Assembly: GCA_964545345.1 (NCBI GenBank)
Contig: CAZJFE010000003.1
Span: 1-44,096, forward strand
DNA length: 44,096 nucleotides
From: JAUSKF01 sp964545345
GTDB taxonomy: Bacteria; Patescibacteriota; Minisyncoccia; UBA6257; WO2-44-18
Reading direction: 5' to 3'
Positions 1-6,856 of the stretch are shown piece by piece. The translations under genes and the position numbers were made by a program. Under the pieces are notes generated by a model. That model searched no databases, had not been told where the DNA came from, and worked only from the letters and a program-made list of their open reading frames with translations. Numbering within the stretch: the first letter of the stretch is position 1; each line of letters opens with the position of its first letter.

Positions 1-274
1 CATCAACCTGCGTAGCTAGTTCTCGAGTTGGGAGTACCACCAATCCCCTGCCTTTGATTTGTTGAAGACGCTGGATCATCGGAATTCCGAAGGCCAAGGT
101 CTTGCCGGTTCCGGTTTGGGCGATACCCACTAAATCTTTGCCCTGAATTGCCGCCGGAATGGCTTGCTGTTGGATTGGAGTAGGATTTTCGTACTTCAAT
201 TTAGCCAGTGTGCTCAAAAGGTTCGGCGCGATTCCTAATCCACTAAATCCCTGCTCGTTATTCATTAGTTTCAT
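1..274 (-). CDS. DEAD-box RNA helicase, N-terminal part (runs off the window)
   Basis: ATP-dependent RNA helicase of the DEAD-box family; only the first ~90 residues lie in the window. Visible in order are the Q motif (NPTPIQQQAIP), Walker A / motif I (AQTGTGKTLAF) and motif Ia (PTRELATQ). The helicase core continues past base 1. Two in-frame ATGs exist (274 and 265). A TATTCT -10-like box directly abuts the first ATG, so the second ATG (MNNEQGF) would be the natural leaderless start. The family assignment is firm; the substrate RNA cannot be told from this fragment. Confidence 0.93.
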   Translation of the reverse strand, partial: MKLMNNEQGFSGLGIAPNLLSTLAKLKYENPTPIQQQAIPAAIQGKDLVGIAQTGTGKTLAFGIPMIQRLQQIKGRGLVVLPTRELATQVD

Positions 275-304
275 AGAATATCATATTTCAATAAAAAAAT
301 CAAC

Positions 305-326
305 AAAAGACCACGCTTAGCGTGGT
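305..326 (-). terminator. Rho-independent terminator after the 83-aa membrane protein gene
   Basis: Inverted repeat CCACGCT/AGCGTGG (311-317, 319-325) followed on the minus strand by a T-rich tract, between the small membrane protein gene and the helicase. Confidence 0.75.
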
Positions 327-327
327 T

Positions 328-579
328 CTAGTCTTTTCCACCCCAACGCCATCTTGCCGGCTCCCCTTTCCGCCAGCAAATTGTAATAAGTAGTAAAGTT
401 AGCAGTATCGCTTGAGGCAAGAAGTTTATGAGTGTGTCACTGACCGAATGAGACCGCGAATCAATCCGGTAAAAATTTCCCAATAGCGCCGCCAGCCAAA
501 TTGCCATCACTAGCCAGCCCTGCCAGGTGGATGGGTACCAGCCGTAGCCGTATCTCTTCGCCTTGAACCAATACTTCAT
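328..579 (-). CDS. Small two-helix membrane protein, uncharacterised
   Basis: 83-residue protein. It opens with an aromatic, basic stretch (MKYWFKAKRYGYGWYPSTW), followed by a hydrophobic helix at about 22-38 and a second at about 52-68, and ends in a charged Trp/Arg-rich tail. The layout fits a small inner-membrane protein with both ends on the same side. I associate the YGxGWYP-x-W-x-GW opening with conserved hypothetical proteins of Patescibacteria, but no function is known to me. It sits alone between two terminators, so it is probably monocistronic. An ATG lies just after a TATATA stretch, consistent with a very short leader. Confidence 0.8.
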   Translation of the reverse strand: MKYWFKAKRYGYGWYPSTWQGWLVMAIWLAALLGNFYRIDSRSHSVSDTLINFLPQAILLTLLLITICWRKGEPARWRWGGKD

Positions 580-596
580 TTATATAGTTTAACAAA

Positions 597-618
597 AAGG
601 CCCCTCTTGTCGGGGGCT
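597..618 (-). terminator. Terminator after the 106-aa gene
   Basis: GC stem GCCCC/GGGGC around 600-617 followed on the minus strand by TTTTTGTT. It separates the 627-947 gene from the membrane protein gene. Confidence 0.75.
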
Positions 619-626
619 TGATTGAT

Positions 627-947
627 TTACGTCAGATTTTTTCCTTTGAGAATTGTCTTTGTCTCTTCCACTTCCACCAGCTTCTTGGTCTGCTCGCTTC
701 CGGTTTCCGCGGTCCAGATCGGTTTAATCTCCCGGAGCGTGACCTTACAAGACTGGAAATTGATCTCTCCATACGATCCCTGCTTCGGGTATTCCTTGAC
801 TCGGTTTTCAACAAACGCGGCGGATTCCTCAATCGCCATTGTGTAGGATTCCGATTCAAATTCGTAGTCAATATTGACCCTTCTCTCGCCGCCATCGTTG
901 TGAACTTCTTCCCAAAGTTTCATCACGCCAACCAACTGGAATCTCAC
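627..947 (-). CDS. Hypothetical protein, 106 aa
   Basis: Function not recognised. The product is soluble and acidic, with no membrane segment; its centre is rich in Glu, and its end (VEVEETKTILKGKNL) is charged. The GTG start at 947 is preferred because AAAGGAG (954-960) lies six bases upstream; an ATG codon at 923 is the alternative. A good sigma-70-type promoter (TTTACA, 17-bp spacer, TATAAT) lies at 975-1003, inside the 3' end of the peroxiredoxin gene, so this gene is probably expressed separately from the bcp/SET unit. Confidence 0.7.
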   Translation of the reverse strand: MRFQLVGVMKLWEEVHNDGGERRVNIDYEFESESYTMAIEESAAFVENRVKEYPKQGSYGEINFQSCKVTLREIKPIWTAETGSEQTKKLVEVEETKTILKGKNLT

Positions 948-974
948 CGTAGTCTCCTTTCTGGAACTAGCCAG

Positions 975-1003
975 ATTATATCGGCTTTAGAACTACTTGT
1001 AAA
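975..1003 (-). promoter_or_regulatory. Promoter for the 106-aa gene
   Basis: Minus-strand TTTACA (998-1003), 17-bp spacer, TATAAT (975-980). It overlaps the last codons of bcp. Confidence 0.7.
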
Positions 1004-1445
1004 GCGCAATTAGTTTTTTCAAATCAGCTAAAACTTCTTCAGCGTGGACTTCCGGTTTGACCCGATCATACTTCTTGGCGACTTTGCCGGTCGGATCAAT
1101 CAAAAAGGACATTCGCAATGTTCCCATATAGGACCGGCCCATGAATCTTTTTTCCGCCCACGCGCCCCATCTTTTGATGGTGATTCTTTTCTCATCCGAA
1201 AGTAGAGTGAACGGTAAGGTGTATTTCTCAACAAATTTAAAGTGACTTTTTTCCGAATCCGAGCTGATCCCGAATACTTGGATCCCTAGCTTTTGGAATT
1301 CCGGGAAGTTATCGCGGATCGCGCAGGCTTCTTTAACGCATCCGGGTGTGTCGTCTTTCGGATAAAAATAGACCAGCACCCACTGGCCGTTGTAATCGCT
1401 TAGCTTATGAATTTTTCCGTTCTGATCCGGCAATTCAAATTCCAT
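993..1445 (-). CDS. bcp: Peroxiredoxin, BCP/PrxQ family
   Basis: Thiol peroxidase of the bacterioferritin-comigratory protein (PrxQ) type, reducing hydrogen and organic peroxides in the cytoplasm with electrons from a thioredoxin-like donor. The diagnostic stretch FYPKDDTPGCVKEACAIRD carries the peroxidatic Cys36 and, five residues later, the resolving Cys41, the atypical two-cysteine spacing of PrxQ. Later come the conserved GISSDS and the LSDE stretch near the second half. At 150 residues it matches the family. Its ATG overlaps the stop of the upstream SET gene by one base (TAATG), so the two are likely translationally coupled. Confidence 0.95.
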   Translation of the reverse strand: MEFELPDQNGKIHKLSDYNGQWVLVYFYPKDDTPGCVKEACAIRDNFPEFQKLGIQVFGISSDSEKSHFKFVEKYTLPFTLLSDEKRITIKRWGAWAEKRFMGRSYMGTLRMSFLIDPTGKVAKKYDRVKPEVHAEEVLADLKKLIALYK

Positions 1446-1828
1446 TATTTTTCGCTGTAAGTTGAGTAGTCCACTGTTAGCTCCTCCCCTTCCTTGATGT
1501 CGCGGTTGCTGTGAAATACCAGATTTTTATCACAGCGGACATTCGGATTTTCACTGGAATGGTTGATGAACCAGCCGACGGTGATGTCATTGAAGTCCCG
1601 CGGGCAAATATATTTTTCTCCGCGGATGACACAGAAGTCGTCATAGAGTTTGATCGTTTCAGGATCAAGTCCATCAAATTCCGATTTTTCCAGGGAGATC
1701 ATTTTTACGTCGTCGTCTCCGAAGAGATTAGTGTCGGCCGGAATGTCTTTAATAGCAAAAACACCAACGCCGCTAATCCTTGAGGGCATCAAGCGAGTAT
1801 AGACGTTGGTGTGGGGTAGTTTTTTCAT
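1445..1828 (-). CDS. SET-domain protein (putative lysine methyltransferase)
   Basis: 127-residue minimal SET domain. The N-terminal SET motif is GVGVFAIKDIPADTNLF (about 21-37), the central motif is WFINHSSENPNV (about 86-97, NHS-x-x-PN) and the C-terminal motif is IKEGEELTVDYSTYSE (tyrosine in the active-site DY). Known SET enzymes methylate lysines using S-adenosylmethionine; short bacterial forms act on unknown proteins. It lies directly upstream of bcp in the same operon. No post-SET cysteine cluster is visible, and I cannot infer the substrate. Confidence 0.88.
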   Translation of the reverse strand: MKKLPHTNVYTRLMPSRISGVGVFAIKDIPADTNLFGDDDVKMISLEKSEFDGLDPETIKLYDDFCVIRGEKYICPRDFNDITVGWFINHSSENPNVRCDKNLVFHSNRDIKEGEELTVDYSTYSEK

Positions 1829-1845
1829 TTCTTTGTCGTTCGCCG

Positions 1846-2232
1846 TTAGTTAGCAATAAACCCTTGATATAGAAGGAAGGCGCCAACTACCAGGACGACA
1901 ATTTCTCCCAGGATAAACCAACGGACGGTGCGTTTCTTTTCAATCATATATTTGACCGCTTCCGGGAAGAAAATTCTTCCGGTTCCTTTGAGCAACATAG
2001 ACCAGCCGAGAATCGTGATGATCACGGGCCAATCCGCTATCCAAATATTGTGGCTCACCACCATCAGGGCTCCGAGAACCAGAATTCCGAATCCGGCGAG
2101 GAGCATCAACCCCGGAATTTTCGTGACCTCTATTTCCAGCTCTATCATTTTCCGGTAGCGCGTCAACATCGCTAATGAGGCGATCACTGCAATTAAGCCG
2201 ATTACTTTCGCGAGAAAAATTGATGTTTCCAT
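1846..2232 (-). CDS. Integral membrane protein with about four helices, uncharacterised
   Basis: 128 residues with hydrophobic segments at about 4-22, 39-60, 64-82 and 104-125; a short basic patch (MIEKKRTVRW) precedes the last helix. The stretch WPVIITILGW followed by LKGTGRI is the most distinctive part and recurs, to my knowledge, in small membrane proteins of Patescibacteria. No catalytic motif is visible. It stands upstream of the SET/bcp pair on the same strand with about 17 bases between, so it may head the same transcript. Confidence 0.75.
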   Translation of the reverse strand: METSIFLAKVIGLIAVIASLAMLTRYRKMIELEIEVTKIPGLMLLAGFGILVLGALMVVSHNIWIADWPVIITILGWSMLLKGTGRIFFPEAVKYMIEKKRTVRWFILGEIVVLVVGAFLLYQGFIAN

Positions 2233-2305
2233 ATTTATTTTCTATTTAATGCTAATTATAGACTATCACAGATTTAGCGGGCCAGCTCCCGCTTCTATAA
2301 AAAAA

Positions 2306-2325
2306 TTCGCCCACGGGGGCGAAGT
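2306..2325 (-). terminator. Terminator after the SRPBCC gene
   Basis: Stem TTCGCCC/GGGGCGAA (2306-2323) followed on the minus strand by a run of seven T. Confidence 0.8.
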
Positions 2326-2328
2326 TAG

Positions 2329-2778
2329 TTATAGGTTAGTCAGCGCGTCTTGCTCAACTTCGGCGAGCTTTTCGTTCATCCGTTTTAAAACCAACCGGCT
2401 TACCCAAATACTGAAAGGCCAGGGAACGCCGATGTAAGAAATGAAGTAGCTCACCCGGACGCCGTCTTCAACCGGCTCAATCACGAATCTCTGCGAATGA
2501 TCCATCCACCAATGCCTCGGATTTTTCTCGTTGATCGCCACCTCCCCTAGCGGCTGCCAGGCGCTCACCGTGCACATCACCCGATCGGAGCCGAATGGGA
2601 AAATTGGCTTGTAGTTGTGTTCCACGGAGAATTTCGCGCCGACGCCTTCACGTTGCTCGCTTTCAAACTTAAAATCTGAATGAAAAGGATCGTTCTTGGC
2701 GAAATGCCGCAAGTCGCTCAATAAATCCCAAATTTTTTGGGGATCCGCCTTAATCACCCGGGAAGCCGAGTAGATCAT
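2329..2778 (-). CDS. SRPBCC (START-like) superfamily protein
   Basis: 149-residue protein with the layout of polyketide-cyclase/START-like proteins: an opening MIYSASRVIKADPQKIWDLLSDL, in which the helix after ADPQKIW is typical, a middle beta-rich part, and a long C-terminal amphipathic helix (VLKRMNEKLAEVEQDAL). The fold makes a hydrophobic ligand-binding cavity; the ligand is unknown. The ATG is supported by AGGAGGG five bases upstream. Its promoter (TTGCTA, 17 bp, TATATT) is at 2811-2839 and a terminator follows at once, so it forms its own unit. Confidence 0.85.
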   Translation of the reverse strand: MIYSASRVIKADPQKIWDLLSDLRHFAKNDPFHSDFKFESEQREGVGAKFSVEHNYKPIFPFGSDRVMCTVSAWQPLGEVAINEKNPRHWWMDHSQRFVIEPVEDGVRVSYFISYIGVPWPFSIWVSRLVLKRMNEKLAEVEQDALTNL

Positions 2779-2810
2779 TCAACCCTCCTTATTTCTTAAA
2801 AGCTGGCTTC

Positions 2811-2839
2811 AATATAGTTATTTGGCGCTGTTTTAGCAA
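2811..2839 (-). promoter_or_regulatory. Promoter of the SRPBCC gene
   Basis: Minus-strand TTGCTA (2834-2839), 17-bp spacer, TATATT (2811-2816). Confidence 0.65.
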
Positions 2840-2846
2840 TCCATAC

Positions 2847-2875
2847 TTCACAAAAGCTAACTTTTTCATTATTCT
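2847..2875 (+). promoter_or_regulatory. Promoter of tRNA-Ser(GGA)
   Basis: TTCACA (2847-2852), 17-bp spacer, TATTCT (2870-2875), about 57 bases before the tRNA. Confidence 0.55.
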
Positions 2876-2931
2876 ATGAAAAGACTTTGCTCCACAGCTC
2901 CAATGCAAATTGGGGCCTGGGCAAGTCCAGA

Positions 2932-3016
2932 GGAGGCGTCGCATAGTGGCCTAGTGCGCACGCTTGGAAAGCGTGTATACCGAAAGGTATCGAAGGTTCG
3001 AATCCTTCCGCCTCCG
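2932..3016 (+). tRNA. tRNA-Ser (anticodon GGA)
   Basis: Acceptor stem GGAGGCG/CGCCTCC closes an 85-base class II tRNA with a long variable arm (ATACCGAAAGGTAT) and T-arm GGTTCGAATCC. The anticodon stem-loop CGCTTGGAAAGCG gives anticodon GGA, reading TCC/TCT. The discriminator base is G; the CCA end is not fully encoded. The gene immediately downstream starts 14 bases later and is more AT-rich, as often seen beside tRNA integration sites. Confidence 0.95.
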
Positions 3017-3029
3017 CAGAAAACACAAA

Positions 3030-3644
3030 ATGTGCTTAGAGCAAAAATCTGGAATGGGTCGTTCTATTTTTGAAACTGTGACCTTCATATTTGTCGCTGT
3101 AGGTTTTATAGCCAACGCATATCAACTTTCCGAGCTGACAGCAAAAGCAGATATATTATTACGAGCTACGCCTGCCACATTAGAAGCTACAAGAGGGCCA
3201 AAGGTAACCGAATTTTCAATTAGCCTAATTCCTTATAACCAAGGGAGTCTTTCACCCAATTCGTGGAATGCCCTTGCAACTTTTTGTGATGAGATAACTA
3301 TCACAAAATTTGATTCAAATTGGCTAAGAGATCCATCTCACTATGCATTTTATTTGGAATCTAAGAAATCCATCTCTAAGGAGCCAAGGTATCGAAATAG
3401 TGGAGTTGATTCTGTTGGGGAATTTATTATTAATGTCCCAAACGAAAAGAGGGGTCGAACTCCTGTGGTGTTCTTTCAGACTTGGAGAGATAGAAGTAAG
3501 GAAAGGCTAACTGTAACTTACATTGACATGGACTCAAAAGAATTCAGCAATGAGACGGTTTACGACGCCACTTCTTTAGAGGATGGCACCTGTAAAAAGC
3601 TTAAAAGAAGACCAGGACCTGGAGTTTCTTTAAAATACGAATAA
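3030..3644 (+). CDS. Membrane-anchored hypothetical protein next to tRNA-Ser
   Basis: An open frame runs through the tRNA, but the credible starts are ATG 3030 (204 aa) or ATG 3054 (MGRSIFETV). The start region holds one hydrophobic helix (SIFETVTFIFVAVGFIANAY), then a long extracytoplasmic-looking domain with no motif I recognise. It is richer in A and T than neighbouring genes and uses more AAA/TTT/ATT codons; together with its position directly behind a tRNA, this suggests transfer. No Shine-Dalgarno is visible before either ATG. Function unknown. Confidence 0.6.
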   Translation: MCLEQKSGMGRSIFETVTFIFVAVGFIANAYQLSELTAKADILLRATPATLEATRGPKVTEFSISLIPYNQGSLSPNSWNALATFCDEITITKFDSNWLRDPSHYAFYLESKKSISKEPRYRNSGVDSVGEFIINVPNEKRGRTPVVFFQTWRDRSKERLTVTYIDMDSKEFSNETVYDATSLEDGTCKKLKRRPGPGVSLKYE

Positions 3645-3723
3645 AAACTCGCTTTATTCAAATCGCGCCTCCCAGCATTTCTTACGGCCTTATTCGCGCG
3701 AATGGTGGAATAAGAAAAAATGA

Positions 3724-3748
3724 AAATCCCCTCATGTTGAGGGGATGG
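3724..3748 (-). terminator. Terminator after the 73-aa gene
   Basis: AATCCCCTC/GAGGGGAT hairpin with an A-run on the plus strand, i.e. a T-run on the minus strand. Confidence 0.75.
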
Positions 3749-3750
3749 GT

Positions 3751-3972
3751 CTATAGGACGTAGATGTGCTTTCGGCAATCCAGACAAGTTTGGTATCTAT
3801 CATAGCCGGAGATTTCCAGGCCGTCTCCGCAGTAGCTTTTCCAGGGCTTACTCCTTCGGGAATGTTTGCAGGTCGCCTGGAGTTTATCAAGAGTGGTTCT
3901 AGCGGCTTTGCCAAGTTCAATGCACTTCTTCAAAACGGTGGCCTGCTTCCGAATCTCCCTTTGACCGGTCAT
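3751..3972 (-). CDS. Small cysteine-rich hypothetical protein, 73 aa
   Basis: Basic N-terminal helix (QREIRKQATVLKKCIELGKAA) followed by a Cys/His-containing C-terminal half: CKH at about 35-37 and CLDC at about 63-66, with a further Cys between. That spacing could bind a metal ion (CxxC plus CxH), but no known finger is matched. The ATG at 3972 is supported by AAGGAAA about seven bases upstream, and a promoter with a -10 TATAAT lies at 4002-4030. An overlapping frame at 3732-3920 lacks such support. Confidence 0.6.
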   Translation of the reverse strand: MTGQREIRKQATVLKKCIELGKAARTTLDKLQATCKHSRRSKPWKSYCGDGLEISGYDRYQTCLDCRKHIYVL

Positions 3973-4001
3973 TGGATTTCCTTTGGTTTAGTTCCACGGA
4001 G

Positions 4002-4030
4002 ATTATAAATAAAAAACCCGCTTTAGGCAA
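4002..4030 (-). promoter_or_regulatory. Terminator-embedded promoter of the 73-aa gene
   Basis: Minus-strand TTGCCT (4025-4030), 17-bp spacer, TATAAT (4002-4007). The -35 box lies in the loop of the hairpin CCCGCTT/AAGCGGG (4017-4035) that ends the upstream gene, and the T-run of that terminator forms part of the spacer. Confidence 0.65.
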
Positions 4031-4107
4031 GCGGGGTTAATGGGCATCTTTTTTGCTGGTGGCTTTGGTAGAAATCTTGATCAAGAATGAAACGCAGGGA
4101 TTTGAGA

Positions 4108-4521
4108 TTAAAAACCTATCACGCGAAAAAAATCTGTTCGGCGCGCAAGTTCAAGAGAAATCAGCGCAAGACCTGCGCCTATCCACCAACCAGCCAATAC
4201 GCAAAAAGCTATCCGAAAGCAATTATGTAGAATTAACTTTTGGTATTTTTTATGCTTTCCGCGTAGCTCCGAGAAGACTAAAAGAGTAAAGCTAGGTATA
4301 TAGATCGCGGTTACGGCGAGAGTAATCAATCCAATGAGTTTCGTAGCTCCCCACCAGTCAGTCCAACACATTGGGGCTGAAAAGAAGATGAAGATCAGAG
4401 CAAAAAGACAGCTACAAATAGTGATGCCCTTTTTCGGAAAAATCGGAATTTGATAACCGCAATCAGCGCAGACCATTTCTGAAATATGCGAATGAGGACA
4501 CGACATTTGAAGCTCGGTCAT
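4108..4521 (-). CDS. Membrane protein with N-terminal Cys/His motif
   Basis: 137 residues. The start carries SCPHSHISEMVCADCGY, a CPH...CxxC pattern like half of a zinc ribbon, followed by three hydrophobic segments (about 33-52, 60-82 and 101-122) and a short basic end. This is a cytoplasmic metal-binding tip on a multi-helix membrane protein; the role is unknown. ATG 4521 has no clear Shine-Dalgarno, and ATG 4506 (MSCPHSHIS) is an alternative. Confidence 0.65.
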   Translation of the reverse strand: MTELQMSCPHSHISEMVCADCGYQIPIFPKKGITICSCLFALIFIFFSAPMCWTDWWGATKLIGLITLAVTAIYIPSFTLLVFSELRGKHKKYQKLILHNCFRIAFCVLAGWWIGAGLALISLELARRTDFFRVIGF

Positions 4522-4582
4522 AATTATGCTTTCAATGTCCCGCTGGGATTGTAAAAGAAACTATCGCTTTTGTGAAGTCTGA

Positions 4583-4588
4583 TATAAT
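4583..4588 (+). promoter_or_regulatory. Extended -10 box of a leaderless transcript
   Basis: TGA-TATAAT ends seven bases before the ATG at 4596, placing the transcription start on or next to the start codon. No Shine-Dalgarno is present. Confidence 0.6.
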
Positions 4589-4595
4589 TTCAAAA

Positions 4596-5153
4596 ATGAA
4601 ACTTGGTAAACTTTTTTATGCTCCGAACAGAAAAATCTGGCGGAAGTGGCTGGAGAAGAATCACGCCAAGCAGAAAGAAATCTGGTTGGTCTATTACAAA
4701 AAAAGTTCCGGGAAACCACGGGTGGAATATGGCGACGCGGTGGACGAAGCGCTCTGCTTTGGCTGGATAGATAGCACCGTAAAAACGGTAGATAAATATT
4801 CCTTTGCACAAAGGTTTAGCCCGCGCAATCCGAGAAGCGACTGGTCGGAGTTGAATAAAGAAAAGGCCCGCCGATTATTCAAAGCCGGCCTGATGCATCC
4901 GGCCGGAATCGCCGCCACCAAAGGCCACCATAAAGCCGAGAGCGCCGGGAAGATCATAATCCCCCTCTGGCTACAAAAGGCGATGAAAAAAGATATGCGG
5001 GTCTGGAATAATTTTAAAAAGTTTCCGGAGCACTACCGCCGCATTCGCATCGCCTGGATTACCGCTTCGGCCTGGAATCGCGGCCGTAAGACCCGCCTCG
5101 CCTACTTCCTGAAAATGACGGCGAAGAATAAGAAATACGGAATGCTGCAGTAG
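4596..5153 (+). CDS. YdeI/OmpD-associated family protein
   Basis: 185-residue protein of the YdeI family, recognised from KIWRKWLEKNHAKQKEIWLVYYKK, the hallmark YGDAVDEALCFGWIDS (about 45-60), and RFSPRNPRSDWSELN, followed by the basic C-terminal helical part. Family members are small cytoplasmic proteins linked by genetics to resistance against cationic peptides; no enzyme activity is established. ATG 4596 is chosen over the upstream GTG (4572) because an extended -10 box lies at 4583-4588, i.e. inside the longer reading, indicating leaderless expression. Confidence 0.9.
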   Translation: MKLGKLFYAPNRKIWRKWLEKNHAKQKEIWLVYYKKSSGKPRVEYGDAVDEALCFGWIDSTVKTVDKYSFAQRFSPRNPRSDWSELNKEKARRLFKAGLMHPAGIAATKGHHKAESAGKIIIPLWLQKAMKKDMRVWNNFKKFPEHYRRIRIAWITASAWNRGRKTRLAYFLKMTAKNKKYGMLQ

Positions 5154-5933
5154 TTAGTTAAAGAACTTTAGGAGTTCCCTACCGAGTTTCGGTTCGCCGC
5201 GTTGAGGACTTGGATGGCAGCCATCGGAGACTGTTTCAGTGTTCTGCGCTGTTGCCCCGGTGGAAGGAATCTGGTCGTCAGAGATAAGATCGCCGACATC
5301 AGGACCGGTTTTCGCTCGGCCTTCTTTAACTAATCGATTAGCTAATAGTTGTGCCCGTAGCGGGCCGTTTTTCCCGGTAATACCACAGACGTGCGGCTCC
5401 ACGAATCCATTTAAAGCGGAGACATAGATCGTTACACCGGGAATTTTGCGTTTGACTTCATCTATGGTGGCAACCGCTCCGTTGTAGCTGGCCTGATCGG
5501 ATTCTACAGCACGAAGACATAGGCCCATCCAGAGAGTTTTTGCTCCGGGATTCGCTTTGTTCATCACGTCAAACTCATCCCAATACTTCAAGTTAGGATC
5601 ACTAATACTCTTAGCCCAAGCCACGGGCGTGCCGCCACCATAAGTTTTGTCCGTGGTAGGATTCCAAATTCGCTTGCCGCCCACCGCGCGATAACCCTGC
5701 ACGGTATCGCGAATATTTGAACAACCGACAAAACCAATCGGGCCGCCGGGGATTCCGCTTGTTGGAGAAGGAGTGGGAGTTGGGGAGGGCGGTGGATTAA
5801 CCGGTAGTGTTGCCGGGGGTGGTGGGGTGCCGACCGGAGAGGGATTACTATATTGCTGGCCAATATAAAAAGCTCCGCTAACCAAAACGGTAATAAATGC
5901 TATTAAAACTGCTATTCGCGCTCCGAATCCCAT
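5154..5933 (-). CDS. Membrane-anchored SGNH-hydrolase-like protein
   Basis: 259 residues: a signal anchor at about 5-25, a Pro/Thr/Ser-rich linker (about 30-62), then an extracytoplasmic domain. FVGCSNIRD resembles block I of SGNH/GDSL hydrolases (nucleophile Ser), and DGCHPS near the end resembles block V (Asp-x-x-His). Such enzymes cleave esters, for example acetyl groups on polysaccharides. Blocks II and III are not obvious, so the assignment is by pattern. Its ATG is separated by 35 bp from the divergent gene at 5969, with -10 boxes for both strands in between. Confidence 0.75.
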   Translation of the reverse strand: MGFGARIAVLIAFITVLVSGAFYIGQQYSNPSPVGTPPPPATLPVNPPPSPTPTPSPTSGIPGGPIGFVGCSNIRDTVQGYRAVGGKRIWNPTTDKTYGGGTPVAWAKSISDPNLKYWDEFDVMNKANPGAKTLWMGLCLRAVESDQASYNGAVATIDEVKRKIPGVTIYVSALNGFVEPHVCGITGKNGPLRAQLLANRLVKEGRAKTGPDVGDLISDDQIPSTGATAQNTETVSDGCHPSPQRGEPKLGRELLKFFN

Positions 5934-5968
5934 TAAAAGTATTTTAGCACATGTGATATTCTAGAAAT
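5934..5968. promoter_or_regulatory. Divergent leaderless promoter pair
   Basis: Only 35 bp separate two opposite ATGs. On the minus strand TGC-TAAAAT ends seven bases before ATG 5933; on the plus strand a TATTCT box ends six bases before ATG 5969. Both transcripts would start at or next to their start codons. Confidence 0.6.
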
Positions 5969-6244
5969 ATGGGTTTTGAGAAAATAAATAATTTTGAACA
6001 ATCGGAACCGCAGAGACCGGAAGCCGTGCCATATTTAGAAAATTACGCGACTGCCGCTCAAGATCAAGCTCACATCAAACCCGAACTGGAGAGGATTTTT
6101 AACAACGCCGACTACGACACAAAACAGCATTTTGAGAATTGCAGTAAGTGTCAGAAAAAAGCCGGAGAGATGATTAAGCGCGACACCAGAAAATTCAAAA
6201 AGCCACGGACCGATCCCGCCTGGATGCTGAAAAAAGAAATATAA
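5969..6244 (+). CDS. Small hypothetical protein with CxxC motif
   Basis: 91 residues, hydrophilic. After a variable N-terminus it has a helix with HFENCSKCQKKAGEMIKRD (about 50-68); the H...CxxC arrangement resembles zinc-binding anti-sigma or FCS-like tips, but there is no membrane segment or sigma-factor partner nearby. The rest is basic (KFKKPRTDP). It starts leaderless at ATG 5969. A hairpin terminator with CCCCTC/GAGGGG lies at about 6253-6282. Confidence 0.6.
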   Translation: MGFEKINNFEQSEPQRPEAVPYLENYATAAQDQAHIKPELERIFNNADYDTKQHFENCSKCQKKAGEMIKRDTRKFKKPRTDPAWMLKKEI

Positions 6245-6249
6245 TTAAA

Positions 6250-6284
6250 TAAAAACTCCCCTCGCGTTGAGGGGAGTCGGTATT
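6250..6284. terminator. Bidirectional terminator between convergent genes
   Basis: ACTCCCCTC/GAGGGGAGT hairpin with A-run on one side and T-rich flank on the other, between the 91-aa gene and the convergent 142-aa gene. Confidence 0.75.
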
Positions 6285-6288
6285 TTGG

Positions 6289-6717
6289 TTAACCCTGGGA
6301 ACCGAGCGCCTTAACTTCCAACTCCATCAGCTTGGCGTCCAATGCACTCTGGGTGTCGTCCACCAACTTGTCGCAGGCGATTCTGGCCTTCCCCAGGGCA
6401 TCCTTGTAACTTCTGTGGGCGTTGGACTCGTAATAGTCAGCAACCTGTTCTATCTCATCATGGCTCATATTCTTCATGACAAGCTCATCTTCCGTCTTCG
6501 TCAGTTCAGCGTGCAGCTTCTGTTCTGTCTCAATCGCCAGCCGCTTGCTCTCCACCAGGAGTTTAGTCGTTGGGTCAATCATTTCTCCGGCCGCGGTAGC
6601 AAGCGCGTTAACGACATCCAGACTGCGTCTCAGATGCTCCGCCTTCCTCGCGCGCCCCTCCGCCACGCCCGTCACCGCCAACAGCCGAGCCAGCATCATT
6701 GACTTCGCCGTCTCCAT
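6289..6717 (-). CDS. Helical (coiled-coil) hypothetical protein, 142 aa
   Basis: Nearly all-helical, Ala/Glu/Lys-rich protein with heptad-like stretches at about 20-85 (RKAEHLRRSLDVVNALA, SKRLAIETEQKLHAEL) and again at about 105-135. No signal or membrane segment. The DNA is visibly more GC-rich than its neighbours, a trait shared with the genes at 14314, 14912, 35739 and 36546. ATG 6717 has AAAGGAG six bases upstream and a strong promoter at 6759-6787. Function unknown. Confidence 0.72.
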   Translation of the reverse strand: METAKSMMLARLLAVTGVAEGRARKAEHLRRSLDVVNALATAAGEMIDPTTKLLVESKRLAIETEQKLHAELTKTEDELVMKNMSHDEIEQVADYYESNAHRSYKDALGKARIACDKLVDDTQSALDAKLMELEVKALGSQG

Positions 6718-6758
6718 CGCTTGCTCCTTTCAAAAGGGTTATGAAACGTCCGGGTGGG

Positions 6759-6787
6759 ATTATAGCAGACTACAGTTATTTAGTCAA
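6759..6787 (-). promoter_or_regulatory. Strong promoter of the 142-aa gene
   Basis: Minus-strand TTGACT (6782-6787), 17-bp spacer, TATAAT (6759-6764). Confidence 0.78.
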
Positions 6788-6856
6788 TCTTTGTTTATTT
6801 GGTCTTTAAATTGAGAGTCTGGTAAAATATCTTTAGTTTTTTAAAAGGAGTAACCG

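Noticed and set aside
2964..3029. Upstream start of the tRNA-adjacent gene
   Set aside because: It would begin inside tRNA-Ser(GGA).
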